DNA from: an uncultured Bacteroidales bacterium
GTDB taxonomy: Bacteria > Bacteroidota > Bacteroidia > Bacteroidales > UBA3663
Direction of reading: 5' to 3'
DNA length: 35,669 nt
Assembly: GCA_905235375.1 (NCBI GenBank)
Contig: CAJOLH010000023.1
Location: forward strand, 1 to 35,669
Below are positions 25,415 to 34,829 of this stretch, in pieces (within the stretch, counting starts at the first letter, position 1; each line of letters opens with the position of its first letter). The notes beneath the pieces were generated by a model. It was given only the letters and a program-made list of their open reading frames with translations, was not told where the DNA came from and ran no database searches. The position numbers were made by a program, and so were the translations under genes.

Positions 25415-26677
25415 ATGAAAAATATTTTTCTTGCACTATCATTCATGATGGCATCCATCGTCTCAGCATGGGGCCAGTCAGTTACCGCCTCTTCCTACGA
25501 AGTAACTCAGGAAGAGATGCTGCCCGTCTTTCAAGCCAGCCTGACACCATTCAAGTACGGTTTGGTCATTGCACCGACCGACAATAAGCACAAGATGGAT
25601 TGTCCCACCGTCTATCGCGAGGGCGATAAGTGGTATATGACATACGTGGTTTATGACGGTCAGGGCGGCAAGGATGGACGAGGCTACGAGACGTGGTTGG
25701 CCGAGAGCCCCGACCTGCTGCATTGGGAAACACTGGGCCGTGTGCTCAGCTTCATTGGTGAGGACCTCAATCACGAAGCCACCGATGTCAACCCCGATCC
25801 CTATATCGACAGCTTGCGTTGGGATGCCAACCAACGTGGCGGTTTCCCTTCGCTGCTCGACTGGAACTGGGCTGGCTCCTATCGCTTGCAGGAGTTCAAT
25901 CGCCGCCATTGGATGACCTACCTTGGTGGTGCTGGCACGGGTTATGAGGGAATTCGGGGTCCACTTCACATCGGCCTCGCTTGGACCGAAGGCGACATCA
26001 CCACCGCCCACGAATGGGAAACGCTGAATCGACCCATCATCTCCGAACGCGATGCCGACAGCCAGTGGTTCGAACAGCTGATTCAGTACAAGTCGATGGT
26101 TTATTTCGACGAAGAGAGGACGCTGGGCACCAATTTCGTGATGTTCTACAATGCGGGCGGCATCAATCCCGAGACCAACTATAAGGGGGAGCGCATCGGT
26201 GTAGCTACGAGCAACGATATGCGCCTCTGGAAGCGTTATCCCGGTAATCCCGTCTTTACCCACGAGAGCCAGGGCATCATTACGGGCGATGCACAGATTC
26301 AGAAGATGTATATACGCGATGGCGTGGTGCTCGACAATCCATCCTTCGCCGAACGTCAGGGCGCGCAGCGACTCTACACCATGTTCTACTTCAGCGCCTT
26401 CAATCCGACGCGTGAATACAAGGCATACAACACCTTCGCTTGTTCGAAGGACCTTGTGCACTGGTACGACTGGGAGGGGGCCGACCTCATCAAGCCCAGC
26501 GAGGAGTTCGATAGCTTCTTCGCCCACAAGAGCTTCGTCGTGAAGCACGATGGTGTGGTCTATCATTTCTACTGCGCTGTCAATCAGTCCCAGCAGCGCG
26601 GCATCGCCGTGGCCACCAGCGAAGACATGGGCGAGTCGGAGGTTCACTTCCCCGAACCTCCCGTCAAGAAGAAATAA
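25415..26677 (+). CDS. Secreted five-bladed beta-propeller glycoside hydrolase (GH43/GH32/GH130-like)
   Basis: The 420-residue product has a signal peptide (MKNIFLALSFMMASIVSAWG). Repeated propeller-blade phrases follow: WYMTYVVYDGQG, ETWLAESPDLLHWE, GVATSNDMRLWKRYPGNPVF, ACSKDLVHWYDWEG and AVATSEDMG. These are typical of the GH43/GH32/GH130 fold. MDCPTVYREGD near residue 65 could hold the first catalytic acid. I cannot assign a family number or substrate. It is the last gene of an otherwise housekeeping operon (phosphorylase, nadK, yigZ) with no visible promoter of its own, and a strong terminator follows. Confidence 0.75.
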   Translation: MKNIFLALSFMMASIVSAWGQSVTASSYEVTQEEMLPVFQASLTPFKYGLVIAPTDNKHKMDCPTVYREGDKWYMTYVVYDGQGGKDGRGYETWLAESPDLLHWETLGRVLSFIGEDLNHEATDVNPDPYIDSLRWDANQRGGFPSLLDWNWAGSYRLQEFNRRHWMTYLGGAGTGYEGIRGPLHIGLAWTEGDITTAHEWETLNRPIISERDADSQWFEQLIQYKSMVYFDEERTLGTNFVMFYNAGGINPETNYKGERIGVATSNDMRLWKRYPGNPVFTHESQGIITGDAQIQKMYIRDGVVLDNPSFAERQGAQRLYTMFYFSAFNPTREYKAYNTFACSKDLVHWYDWEGADLIKPSEEFDSFFAHKSFVVKHDGVVYHFYCAVNQSQQRGIAVATSEDMGESEVHFPEPPVKKK

Positions 26678-26708
26678 TACTCCTTCATCCTGGTAAGTTT
26701 TTACAAAA

Positions 26709-26755
26709 AAGAAAGGATTCATCCATGTTGTACAGCACGGATGAATCCTTTTTTA
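26709..26755 (+). terminator. Strong intrinsic terminator after the glycosidase gene
   Basis: Bases 26709-26724 pair with 26739-26754. The core AAAGGATTCATCC / GGATGAATCCTTT is perfect and the flanks are A-rich and T-rich, so it could work in either direction. The loop can pair further (TGTT with AGCA). It closes the operon that starts at 21748. Confidence 0.88.
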
Positions 26756-26833
26756 TTCTGTCTTTTTTGTCATTCATGAAAAGCAACGTTGGCTGTTATT
26801 ATAGTGAAAATTATCAAAAAAGTACGCGATCAA

Positions 26834-26865
26834 TTGCATGATGTTGGAGAAAATTCGTATCTTTG
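26834..26865 (+). promoter_or_regulatory. Promoter of the efflux operon
   Basis: TTG at 26834-26836 and TATCTTTG at 26858-26865 are 21 nt apart. The predicted leader before the start at 26980 is about 110 nt. It contains a small hairpin, AATTGTC (26937-26943) with GACAATT (26949-26955), about 25 nt before the start. Otherwise I see nothing in the 302-nt spacer 26678-26979 beyond the terminator. Confidence 0.75.
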
Positions 26866-26979
26866 CCGTGTCAAAATGCTTTGTAAGAAAGCTCTTCGGC
26901 TCATGGTGAGAAACCAGTAGCGAGAGAGAAGTATGAAATTGTCATTTGGACAATTATGAGAATTAATTATTAATTACAA

Positions 26980-28356
26980 ATGAGAATCGAAATCTTACGG
27001 CTTTTGACTGTATCACTTTCTGTTATTGCGTCATCAACGATAGCTCATGCCCAGCAACAGGTCATGAGCCTGGATGAGTTGTATCGTTTGGCAGATGAGA
27101 ACAGCCAAAGCATCAGAGTTTATGAAACTGGTCGCCAGAGCGCGGCTGAATCGGTCAAGGCGGCACGAAGAGCTATGCTGCCTGATGTGAATCTGAATCT
27201 GAGTGGTTCATATATTGGAAATGCTACACTGATGGATCGCAGTTTTTCAACCCAAGGAACCACCGAAATCCATTATGCCATCGCTCCTTACATAGGACTT
27301 GCTTCCTTGGGCAAGCAGGACACCCCTCATTGGGGGAATAATTTTGCCTTCGAGGCCTCACAGGTTCTTTATGCTGGAGGTGCCATCAGTGCTGGCATTC
27401 GTATGGCAGAACTTGGCGAGCAGATGGCTTCGCTCGACGTGCAGAAGAACCGGCAGGAGGTGCGTTTCCTCCTCACTGGCTATTATCTCAATCTCTTCAA
27501 ACTGGGCAATCAGATTAAGGTGCTCGACAAGAATATCGAACTAACCCGTGAGGTGCTCAGGAACATGGAGGCACGACTCGAACAGGGAACCGTTCTTAAG
27601 ACGGCCATCACGCGCTACGAATTGCAGTTACAGACCCTTGAACTTAACAAGAACCAGTTAGTCGATGCTGCCAGCATCCTCAATCATCAGTTGATTACCA
27701 CGCTTCACTTGCCAGCATCCACCGTCATCATGCCCGACACAGCATTGCTTACAAGCTTCTTGCCCAATAGTGAGGAATCGCAAGCTGCTTGGCAGGAGCT
27801 TGCTGCCCAAAGCAACGTAGGGCTCAAGCAGGCAAGTCTTGCAACCGAACTTGCCGAACAGCAGCTCAAAATTGCCAAGTCCTCCTACCGTCCTCACCTT
27901 GCCCTTGTTGCCGAGGATCATCTGGGCGGTCCTTATACCAACGACCTCATCCCCGTGGATGCCAATGCCAACGCTTGGTTTGTGGGACTCGGCGTGCAGT
28001 ACGAGCTTTCGAGTCTTTGGAAAAACAATCGTAATGTCCGCAAGGCACGTCTTGACGTGCGCAAGGCCGAGGAGTCGCTGGCCTTGGCTCGTGAGGGTGT
28101 CGAGAATGGTGTGCAGGCCAATTACGTGGACTTCATGACCGCTTTCACCGAAGTCCGTACGCAGGAAAAGAACGTAGAGCTTGCCGACCAGAACTATGTT
28201 GTTACGCAGAATCGCTACGCGAACGATCTGGCACTGCTCACCGATATGCTCGATGCTTCAAGCGTGAAGCTCAGTGCCGACCTCGCTTTGGTCAATGCAC
28301 GCATCAACCTCCTTTACAATTATTATAAACTGAAGTATATTAGTCACACCTTATAA
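26980..28356 (+). CDS. TolC-family outer-membrane efflux protein
   Basis: The 458-residue product has a signal peptide ending TIAHAQ. It shows the two-fold repeat of outer-membrane efflux proteins: long helical stretches such as QKNRQEVRFLLTGYYLNLFKLGNQIKV and KAEESLALAREGVENGVQ (given here in part), each next to beta-strand segments. It forms a trimeric channel across the outer membrane and periplasm. It is the first gene of a three-gene operon, 4 nt before the periplasmic adaptor gene. Confidence 0.92.
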   Translation: MRIEILRLLTVSLSVIASSTIAHAQQQVMSLDELYRLADENSQSIRVYETGRQSAAESVKAARRAMLPDVNLNLSGSYIGNATLMDRSFSTQGTTEIHYAIAPYIGLASLGKQDTPHWGNNFAFEASQVLYAGGAISAGIRMAELGEQMASLDVQKNRQEVRFLLTGYYLNLFKLGNQIKVLDKNIELTREVLRNMEARLEQGTVLKTAITRYELQLQTLELNKNQLVDAASILNHQLITTLHLPASTVIMPDTALLTSFLPNSEESQAAWQELAAQSNVGLKQASLATELAEQQLKIAKSSYRPHLALVAEDHLGGPYTNDLIPVDANANAWFVGLGVQYELSSLWKNNRNVRKARLDVRKAEESLALAREGVENGVQANYVDFMTAFTEVRTQEKNVELADQNYVVTQNRYANDLALLTDMLDASSVKLSADLALVNARINLLYNYYKLKYISHTL

Positions 28357-28360
28357 AAAT

Positions 28361-29392
28361 ATGAAACTCTATACCAAACGTCTTGCCTACGACATCGTTG
28401 TCACTGCTCTTGTTGTAATTGGCCTCGGCTATGTCGTTAGCCGCTTTGTCCATTTGGGTAATGTCGAATGGACTGACAATGCCACAGTGCGCCAGCATAT
28501 CACACCCGTCAACACCCGTGTGCCGGGGTTCATCAGGGAGATTCGATTCGAAGAATACCAGAAAGTGAGGAAGGGCGACACCCTTGTCATTATCGAGGAT
28601 GCCGAGTTTCAACTGGCCTTGGCACAAGCCGAAGCTGGTCTTGCCAATGCCTTGGCGGGCAGCAAGGCCACAGCAACGGGTATTCGCACCACCAGCAACA
28701 ACCTCCGAGTCAACGATGCAACCATTGCAGAGGTTCGAGTGCAGATGGAGCTTGCCAGGCGTGAACTCGACCGTTTCGAGAAACTGCTCCAGGAGGATGC
28801 CGTCACTCGCCAACAGTACGACAACGTAAAGACTGCCTACGAGGCCATCAAGGCAAAATACGAACAGGTGACGAACGCCAAAAACACGACCTCGCTCGTT
28901 CGCGACGAGCAAGGTCATCGGCTCACTCAGTCCGAGGCTGCTATCCGTGTGGCTGAAGCGCAGCTCGAAATGGCGCGCCTCAATCTTTCCTACACCGTCA
29001 TCGTGGCTACAGCCGATGGTGTGCTGGGTGCCAAGGAAATCCATGTGGGACAACTCGTCAATCCTGGCCAGACGATGGTCGAGATTGTTGATAAGGAAGA
29101 TCTCTGGGTCATCGCCAACTTCCGCGAAACGCAGATGAAACACATCCAAGTAGGATGCCCCGTGGAGATTACAGCAGATGCCGTGCCCGGTATTGTGTAT
29201 TCGGGAGTCGTCGAACGTATTTCAGATGCTACAGGCTCTGCCTTTTCGATGATCCCTACCGACAATGCCACGGGCAATTTTGTCAAGATTGAGCAACGTA
29301 TTCCCGTTCGTATCAGCCTCAAGGGCAACTCCGCAGAAACGCTGGGAATCCTCAAGGCGGGTTATAACCTCGAAGTGGAGGTCAAGTACTGA
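28361..29392 (+). CDS. HlyD/EmrA-type periplasmic adaptor protein
   Basis: The 343-residue product has one N-terminal membrane helix (about 10-30, IVVTALVVIGLGYVVSRFV). The biotinyl-lipoyl-like half motif TDNATVRQHITPVNTRVPGF follows, which is the EmrA signature. Then come coiled-coil helices (LARRELDRFEKLLQEDA), the second lipoyl half (ADGVLGAKEIHVGQLVNPGQ) and a beta-barrel part ending LEVEVKY. It joins the inner-membrane pump to the TolC channel. Its TGA stop shares a base with the ATG of the pump gene. Confidence 0.93.
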   Translation: MKLYTKRLAYDIVVTALVVIGLGYVVSRFVHLGNVEWTDNATVRQHITPVNTRVPGFIREIRFEEYQKVRKGDTLVIIEDAEFQLALAQAEAGLANALAGSKATATGIRTTSNNLRVNDATIAEVRVQMELARRELDRFEKLLQEDAVTRQQYDNVKTAYEAIKAKYEQVTNAKNTTSLVRDEQGHRLTQSEAAIRVAEAQLEMARLNLSYTVIVATADGVLGAKEIHVGQLVNPGQTMVEIVDKEDLWVIANFRETQMKHIQVGCPVEITADAVPGIVYSGVVERISDATGSAFSMIPTDNATGNFVKIEQRIPVRISLKGNSAETLGILKAGYNLEVEVKY

Positions 29393-30963
29393 TGAAGAGT
29401 CCGTTCATTATCCCTTCGTTCAAGGGATTCGTGCCTGCTGCAATCCAGCCTTGGATATATGTCTTCATTGCTGCTTGTTTTCAGCTCAGTGGAGGACGCT
29501 ATCTGGGTGCATTGGGTTATATGGTAGGCGAGGAGCAGCTGATGCGCGAGGACCTGCTGATGGCACTCTATTGCAATCTGACGGGCATGGCAACCTATTT
29601 CCCGCTGCTCTTCCGCATGAAGTTCCGATTCACCAACAAGTCGCTGCTCATGACAGCGGCCCTTGGTGCACTGCTGACCAATCTGCTCATTCCTTATGTT
29701 ACTTTCCTTCCCTTGCTTTGGGCGCTATGCTTCATCGAGGGTGTCTGCAAACTGCAGGGTACCTTCGAATGTATCTCGAACATCCAGCTTTGGTTCACGC
29801 CGCAGCGCGATTTTCGTGTCTTCTTCCCCATAATGCACCTCTTCATCATGGGGACAATGAACTTGTCAAGCTGGATAGCAGTCGGTTTTGCGTTCGGTTG
29901 GGACGATTGGCGTCTTACTCATTGGTTTATTGCAGGTCTGATGCTGGTTGTGCTGCTTCTTCTTGTCACTTGTACTCGTCGTGTTCGCATTTTTCGCAAG
30001 ACCCCGCTTTGGGGCATCGATTGGACTGGCTATGTGCTTTGGAATGCCCTTTGCTTCCAGGTCTGTTACCTAATGGATTATGGCGATTGGATGAACTGGT
30101 TCGACAGTCCGGTCACTTCCCTGCTTGTTGGCACCATCTGCATCACCATAGCCCTTATTGTCCATGGTACACGTGTCAAACCGCACGCCTACATCTCGCG
30201 CAAGGCTTTTCTCTTCCACAACGTGAAGGGCATCCTGGTGCTCATCACGTTCTTTGAAGTATTGATGGCTGCCGAGCGTGTGCTCGAAGAAATATTCCTT
30301 GAGGAAGGTCTAGGTTACACCGACTATACGGGTTCCTCGCGTCATCTGGTGGCTTTCTTCGCATCGGTGGCTGCCTGTGGTGTGGCCTATTGGTGGCTGA
30401 AAGTGCGTCGTTGGGGCTTCATCCGTTTGGGTGCAGTAGCAGCAGGTTTAGGTACGGCTTATCTTATGCTGATGTATTTCCTCATTGATCCAGGTCTCAA
30501 TCTGCATGCCCTTTATCTGCCCGTCGTCTGCCGATCAATGGCAACCACGCTGATGAGTATTATGCTGATGACGCAGCTCAACTTCTCTGTCGATTTCCAT
30601 ACGTTCTTCCAGAGTCTTTCGTGTTTCAACATGATCCACATGATGGGCGGTGGTGCCATCGGCAGTGCCATCTATAGCCAGTTTTTCAGCTTGGCAGTCG
30701 GTGACTCGTTTGCGCGTTATTCCCCTTCGATCAACGAGATTGCGTTCTCGCGCAGCCCGTTCAACTTGGGCGAATATATGGAGCATTTCACCTCGGATAT
30801 GCTCTTGGTTGGCGTTCGTGAAGTCTATGGATATGCCATCTATGCGGGTATCCTTCTCATCTTGCTTTATCTCATCTATGACACTCCGGCCCGCCGCTAC
30901 CGAATGTACCGAATAGAGAACTGGCACAATGTGGGTCGTCGTTTCTTCATTTTTGTTAAATAA
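29392..30963 (+). CDS. Major facilitator (EmrB-like, DHA2-type) inner-membrane transporter
   Basis: The 523-residue product is almost entirely hydrophobic helices, consistent with about 14 transmembrane segments. Its place as third gene after TolC- and EmrA-type genes, with a one-base overlap, fits an EmrAB-TolC-like exporter. The sequence is divergent: the usual motif A (GxLaDrxGrkr) is not obvious, and I assign it mostly on topology and context. The substrate may be a hydrophobic toxin, bile salt or drug, but nothing in the sequence decides this. Confidence 0.8.
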   Translation: MKSPFIIPSFKGFVPAAIQPWIYVFIAACFQLSGGRYLGALGYMVGEEQLMREDLLMALYCNLTGMATYFPLLFRMKFRFTNKSLLMTAALGALLTNLLIPYVTFLPLLWALCFIEGVCKLQGTFECISNIQLWFTPQRDFRVFFPIMHLFIMGTMNLSSWIAVGFAFGWDDWRLTHWFIAGLMLVVLLLLVTCTRRVRIFRKTPLWGIDWTGYVLWNALCFQVCYLMDYGDWMNWFDSPVTSLLVGTICITIALIVHGTRVKPHAYISRKAFLFHNVKGILVLITFFEVLMAAERVLEEIFLEEGLGYTDYTGSSRHLVAFFASVAACGVAYWWLKVRRWGFIRLGAVAAGLGTAYLMLMYFLIDPGLNLHALYLPVVCRSMATTLMSIMLMTQLNFSVDFHTFFQSLSCFNMIHMMGGGAIGSAIYSQFFSLAVGDSFARYSPSINEIAFSRSPFNLGEYMEHFTSDMLLVGVREVYGYAIYAGILLILLYLIYDTPARRYRMYRIENWHNVGRRFFIFVK

Positions 30964-31028
30964 AGTGAAATATCAATGGATTGCGAGAGATTTAACATCT
31001 TTAGGGGATTTATTTCCATTTATTAATT

Positions 31029-31036
31029 TATCTTTG
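31029..31036 (+). promoter_or_regulatory. -7 box of the TonB-dependent receptor gene
   Basis: TATCTTTG followed by GC is an exact match. It lies 42 nt before the ATG at 31078. The upstream 25 nt are A/T-rich and show no clean -33 TTTG. Confidence 0.65.
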
Positions 31037-31077
31037 CACGGCAAAACTCATGTAATATCCATTTTTTCTAAATCACT

Positions 31078-32965
31078 ATGCAGCTTAAGCATTTCATTAT
31101 TCTCCTGTCTCTTTCGGCCAGCTCACTGGTAGCCGAGACTGTATCTGTCGATAGTATTGCCTATCATCGCGATATCAGCGATGTTGTGGTGACTGGCACA
31201 CGCACAGCTACCGACATGCGCCTTCTGCCCATGACTATCAGCGTCGTCGGCGAATCGAAACTAAACGAGAATCATCGCATCAATCTGCTTCCTACTTTGA
31301 TGGAACAGGTGCCTGGCCTCATGGTCACCAGCCGTGGTGTGATGGGCTATGGTGTCAGCACGGGTGGTTCGGGCGGCATGATGCTGCGTGGCATTTCGTC
31401 GGGCGCTGGCCAATTGATGGTGCTTATCGATGGTCACCCTCAATATCAGGGCATCTATGGACACTCCATTTCCGATAGTTATCAGACTATGATGACCGAA
31501 CGTGTCGAGGTGCTTCGTGGCCCTGCATCTTTGCTCTACGGTTCGAATGCCATGGGTGGCGTCGTCAACATTGTTACTCGCGGAATGCATGAAGATGGTG
31601 TGCGTTCTGGCATTCGTTTGGGAGCAGGAAGTTATGGAACCCTTCAGGCCGATGCCTACAACCAGGCACGCTCAGGCCGATTCTCGAGTACTGTGGCTGC
31701 CCAATACTCTCGGAGCGACAATCATCGCCCCAACATGGGCTTTGAACAATACGGGGGATATGTGAAACTCAATTACGACCTCTCTCCTCATTGGAATGTC
31801 TATACTGATGCCGATGTTACTCACTTCAACTCTTCTTATCCCGGTGCCGTGGGTGCCGAGATGCTTGAGGCCGACCAATGGATAACACGCGGCGTGGCTA
31901 ACATAGGTGTTGAGAACCATTTCGCCCGCACTGAAGGTCGCCTCAGCGCTTACGACAACTTCGGACGTCACAAGATCAACGATGGTTATCGCGCTGCAGG
32001 TGGCAGCCCGCAGGACCGTTATTTCCGCTCGAAAGACGCATTGGCTGGCGTGAGCTGGTATCAAAGTGCCATCCTTTGGCAAGGTAGTCGTCTCACGGTC
32101 GGTGCAGACTATCAGCACATCTACGGACGCGCCTATTACACAAGTCGCAAGACGGGTGAAGTGATTGAGACACAAAATAAGCAGAGTGGTCACGTTCACA
32201 ACAACGAATACGGAGTCTATGTCGATTTGCGGCAGGACATCGTCTCCTGGCTTACCCTTGATGCCGGTATCCGTTACGATAACCACACCATCACAGGGGG
32301 CGAATGGGTTCCGCAGGGCGGTTTCGTGATAAGCCCCAATGCTTCAAGCGAGATAAAGATGATGGTAGGCAAGGGATTCCGCAATCCTACGATGCGTGAG
32401 ATGTACCTCTATCCGTCCGCCGTCCAATACTGACCTGGAGCCTGAAAGCCTGATGAGTTACGAACTCTCGTGGCATCAGCGCTTGCTTGACGGCAGCTTC
32501 TCTTACAGTCTCAACCTCTATTACATCGATGCCGACAACATCATTCAGACTATCCAGCGGCAGAACGTCAACACCGGCGAACTGCGGAACAAGGGTATCG
32601 AAGTTGAAGCTTCGTGGAAAGTGAATGAGCATTGGAGCCTTAACACCAACCACAGTTATCTCGACCAGAAGCATCCCGTCGTAGGTGCTCCTGAATATAT
32701 GGGATTCTTAGGTGCAAACTACCGGCAGGGTCGTTGGTCGGTTGCTGCTGGTCTGCAGCAGGTGAGCGGCCTTTACACCGCCGTCCTCGATAACGAAGAG
32801 AAGGAGAACTTCACGCTGCTCAACGTCACCATCGATTATCAGCTTGCCCCTTTGTTCAAACTTTGGCTCAAGGGCGATAATCTCCTTGCCCAGAAATACG
32901 AGATTAATGCAGGTTATCCCATGCCTAAGGCTACCTTCATGGCAGGAATCTCATTGGACTTCTGA
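31078..32965 (+). pseudogene. TonB-dependent receptor, frameshifted
   Basis: The first frame (31078-32433) encodes a signal peptide, the DVVVTGTR TonB-box-like start, a plug with RVEVLRGPASLLYGSNAMGG and about half a barrel. It then stops after MREMYLYPSAVQY. The other frame resumes at once with PPSNTDLEPESLMSYELSW and runs to 32965, ending FMAGISLDF as barrels do. Removing TCCG at 32416-32419 gives MYLYPPSNTDLEPE, the usual receptor sequence here, and a 627-residue protein. The lesion is a net +1 shift at a CCGTCC-G-CCGTCC direct repeat. It could be a real pseudogene, a switching site or a sequencing error. The intact form would be a small siderophore/vitamin/metal-type receptor. Confidence 0.85.
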
Positions 32966-33053
32966 TAACTCCTGTCTTTCTTAAAAATATCGCCATGAAT
33001 GATTGTGAAGGGACAGATTTTCCCCTTTACTTGACGTGGAAGATGTGACAAAT

Positions 33054-33086
33054 AAAGGTGCAAACTTCATGTTTGCGCCTTTTTTC
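33054..33086 (+). terminator. Intrinsic terminator after the TonB receptor
   Basis: AAAGGTGCAAAC (33054-33065) pairs with GTTTGCGCCTTT (33071-33082), a 12-bp stem with one G-T pair and a 5-nt loop (TTCAT). It is followed by a T-run and then TCATTTTTTG. It lies about 90 nt after the receptor stop. Confidence 0.88.
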
Positions 33087-33130
33087 TCATTTTTTGCCGA
33101 CCAAATGCACTGAATCTCAGAAAAAATTAG

Positions 33131-33138
33131 TATATTTG
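33131..33138 (+). promoter_or_regulatory. -7 box of the flippase gene
   Basis: TATATTTG fits TAnnTTTG and is followed by CC. It would give a leader of about 115 nt before the start at 33260. I see no recognisable riboswitch in that leader. Confidence 0.55.
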
Positions 33139-33259
33139 CCCCGAAATATAGGCTAATTACGTCTGTTCCTTCACTTCTCGGGGATTAGCGAAGCTGTGGG
33201 AAATGGTCGATAAAGCCCGCTTTGGCTCACATTTAGCAAACAACACGATGGCGAAATAG

Positions 33260-34813
33260 ATGTTCCCCATGAGACAACAACCAGCCTCTCCCACCTATAG
33301 CAAGCAGCGCATCGTGCGCAACACCGGCCTGCTCTACGGACGCATGCTGCTCACGGTGTGGTTCAACCTTTGGGCCACGCGCCTCACTCTTGCGAATCTG
33401 GGAGTCGATGACCTGGGTGTATTTGGCGTTGTGGGTTCGGTGGTGTCGATGTTCGCTGTGTTCAGCAATGGCCTCACTACGGCGGTGCAGCGTTTCATCA
33501 CCTACGAATTGGGACGTGGCGAGAAGAGTGAGGTTGACCGAGTGTTCAGCACGTCGCTCAATGTATTGTTGCTCCTTGCCCTCGCTACCGTTGTTGTCAT
33601 CGAACCATTGGGTCTTTGGCTCATCAATCATAAGTTGAATATCCCCGAGGGAAGTCTTTCGGCAGCGCATTGGGTCTTCCAGTTCACGGTGCTGGCCTTC
33701 CTTTTCGAAATCATCGCCATCCCCTACAACGCCTTGGTCATTGCCCACGAGAAGATGGATGCCTTTGCCGCCATTTCTGTTCTGAAGGTTCTGCTCACTT
33801 GTGCTGCGGCTTCGTCGCTGAGCTTTTTTGCCAGCGGAAGGCTTATCGTCTATGGAGCCTTGATGGCTGCCATCGCTATCCTCATCCGCATCATCTACCA
33901 GATCTATTGTCATCGTCATTTCGCAGAGGCACGCTATTACTTCAGCATCGACCGCGCGAAGATGGGCGAAATCTCGCGTTTTGCTGGCGTTTCAACACTC
34001 GGAGGCATACTTTACACAATCAGCGGCGAAGGCATCATGTGGGTGATCAACTGGACGTTTGGGGTGGCCATCAATGCGGTCTATACCATCGCCCTGCAGC
34101 TCAAGAACATGATTCTCTCGTTTTCCCTCAACCTCTTCAAGGCGATACAGCCCCAAATCACCAAGACATACGCCGAAGGCGCTCTTGACGTGCATCGCCG
34201 GCTTGTATATAGCGGCTCCAAACTTGAGGTCTATCTCATCTATTTCCTGATGCTGCCCTTTCTGTGCCGCACGGAGCAGATCATGGCATTGTGGCTTGGT
34301 GACGTTCCTGCATACGCCGTCCCATACGCACAAGGCATCGTCTTCATCAGTCTCACCTACGCGGCTTTCGAGCCCATTCGCACCGCAGTCCTGGCAACTG
34401 GTCGCATCGTGAAGTTCATGCTCATTCCCGACAGCCTAACTCTTCTCGTTCTGCCCCTCAGTTATCTGGTGGCTCGAATGACTGGCAGCCCCACGTGGAT
34501 GCTTGTTTCGATTGTTGGGATGGAGATGTTCGCCTGTGCCTTGCGTGTCTGGTTGGGAGCGCAGGTCTCCACACTTCGCGTCAGGGAGATTCTTTCGCGC
34601 ATCGTCTTTCCTGCGGCGGTGGTCGCCCTTGTCGATGCCGCGTTCTGTTATTTCCTTTCGCGATTGCTTCCCGACAATCTTTGGGGCCTCATCCTCCTAG
34701 TCTTGCTCAACAGTCTCCTCCTGCTCGGCATCATCTACGTCATCGGATTGAGTGCCGACGAACGTCGAAGCATCCTTTCTTTGCGAGGAAAAAGTGTTCG
34801 GGAACAAACTTGA
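33260..34813 (+). CDS. Wzx-like polysaccharide flippase (MOP superfamily)
   Basis: The 517-residue product has about 12-14 hydrophobic helices and the polysaccharide-exporter layout: an N-terminal RNTGLLYGRMLLTVWFNLWA, a GVVGSVVSMFAVFSNGLTTA segment, and a central EISRFAGVSTLGGILYTISG. Proteins of this family flip lipid-linked glycan units across the inner membrane. The gene has its own promoter and no nearby glycosyltransferase cluster. A second Met (MRQQP) lies three codons after the chosen start and is also possible. No normal terminator follows; the 84-bp repeat array begins 17 nt after its stop. Confidence 0.82.
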   Translation: MFPMRQQPASPTYSKQRIVRNTGLLYGRMLLTVWFNLWATRLTLANLGVDDLGVFGVVGSVVSMFAVFSNGLTTAVQRFITYELGRGEKSEVDRVFSTSLNVLLLLALATVVVIEPLGLWLINHKLNIPEGSLSAAHWVFQFTVLAFLFEIIAIPYNALVIAHEKMDAFAAISVLKVLLTCAAASSLSFFASGRLIVYGALMAAIAILIRIIYQIYCHRHFAEARYYFSIDRAKMGEISRFAGVSTLGGILYTISGEGIMWVINWTFGVAINAVYTIALQLKNMILSFSLNLFKAIQPQITKTYAEGALDVHRRLVYSGSKLEVYLIYFLMLPFLCRTEQIMALWLGDVPAYAVPYAQGIVFISLTYAAFEPIRTAVLATGRIVKFMLIPDSLTLLVLPLSYLVARMTGSPTWMLVSIVGMEMFACALRVWLGAQVSTLRVREILSRIVFPAAVVALVDAAFCYFLSRLLPDNLWGLILLVLLNSLLLLGIIYVIGLSADERRSILSLRGKSVREQT

Positions 34814-34829
34814 GTATCCTTTCGCTGGC

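Noticed and set aside
25478..26722. A 414-codon open frame on the minus strand opposite the secreted glycosidase
   Set aside because: The plus-strand frame has a signal peptide and propeller motifs; the antisense frame has neither.
29265..30257. A 330-codon plus-strand frame overlapping the adaptor and transporter genes
   Set aside because: It is an alternate frame of the MFS gene, rich in Cys/His/Pro/Ser, and the true frame has membrane helices and a start that overlaps the adaptor stop.
33140..33259. A riboswitch or small RNA in the flippase leader
   Set aside because: I could not find a conserved riboswitch core or a stable multi-stem fold by eye.
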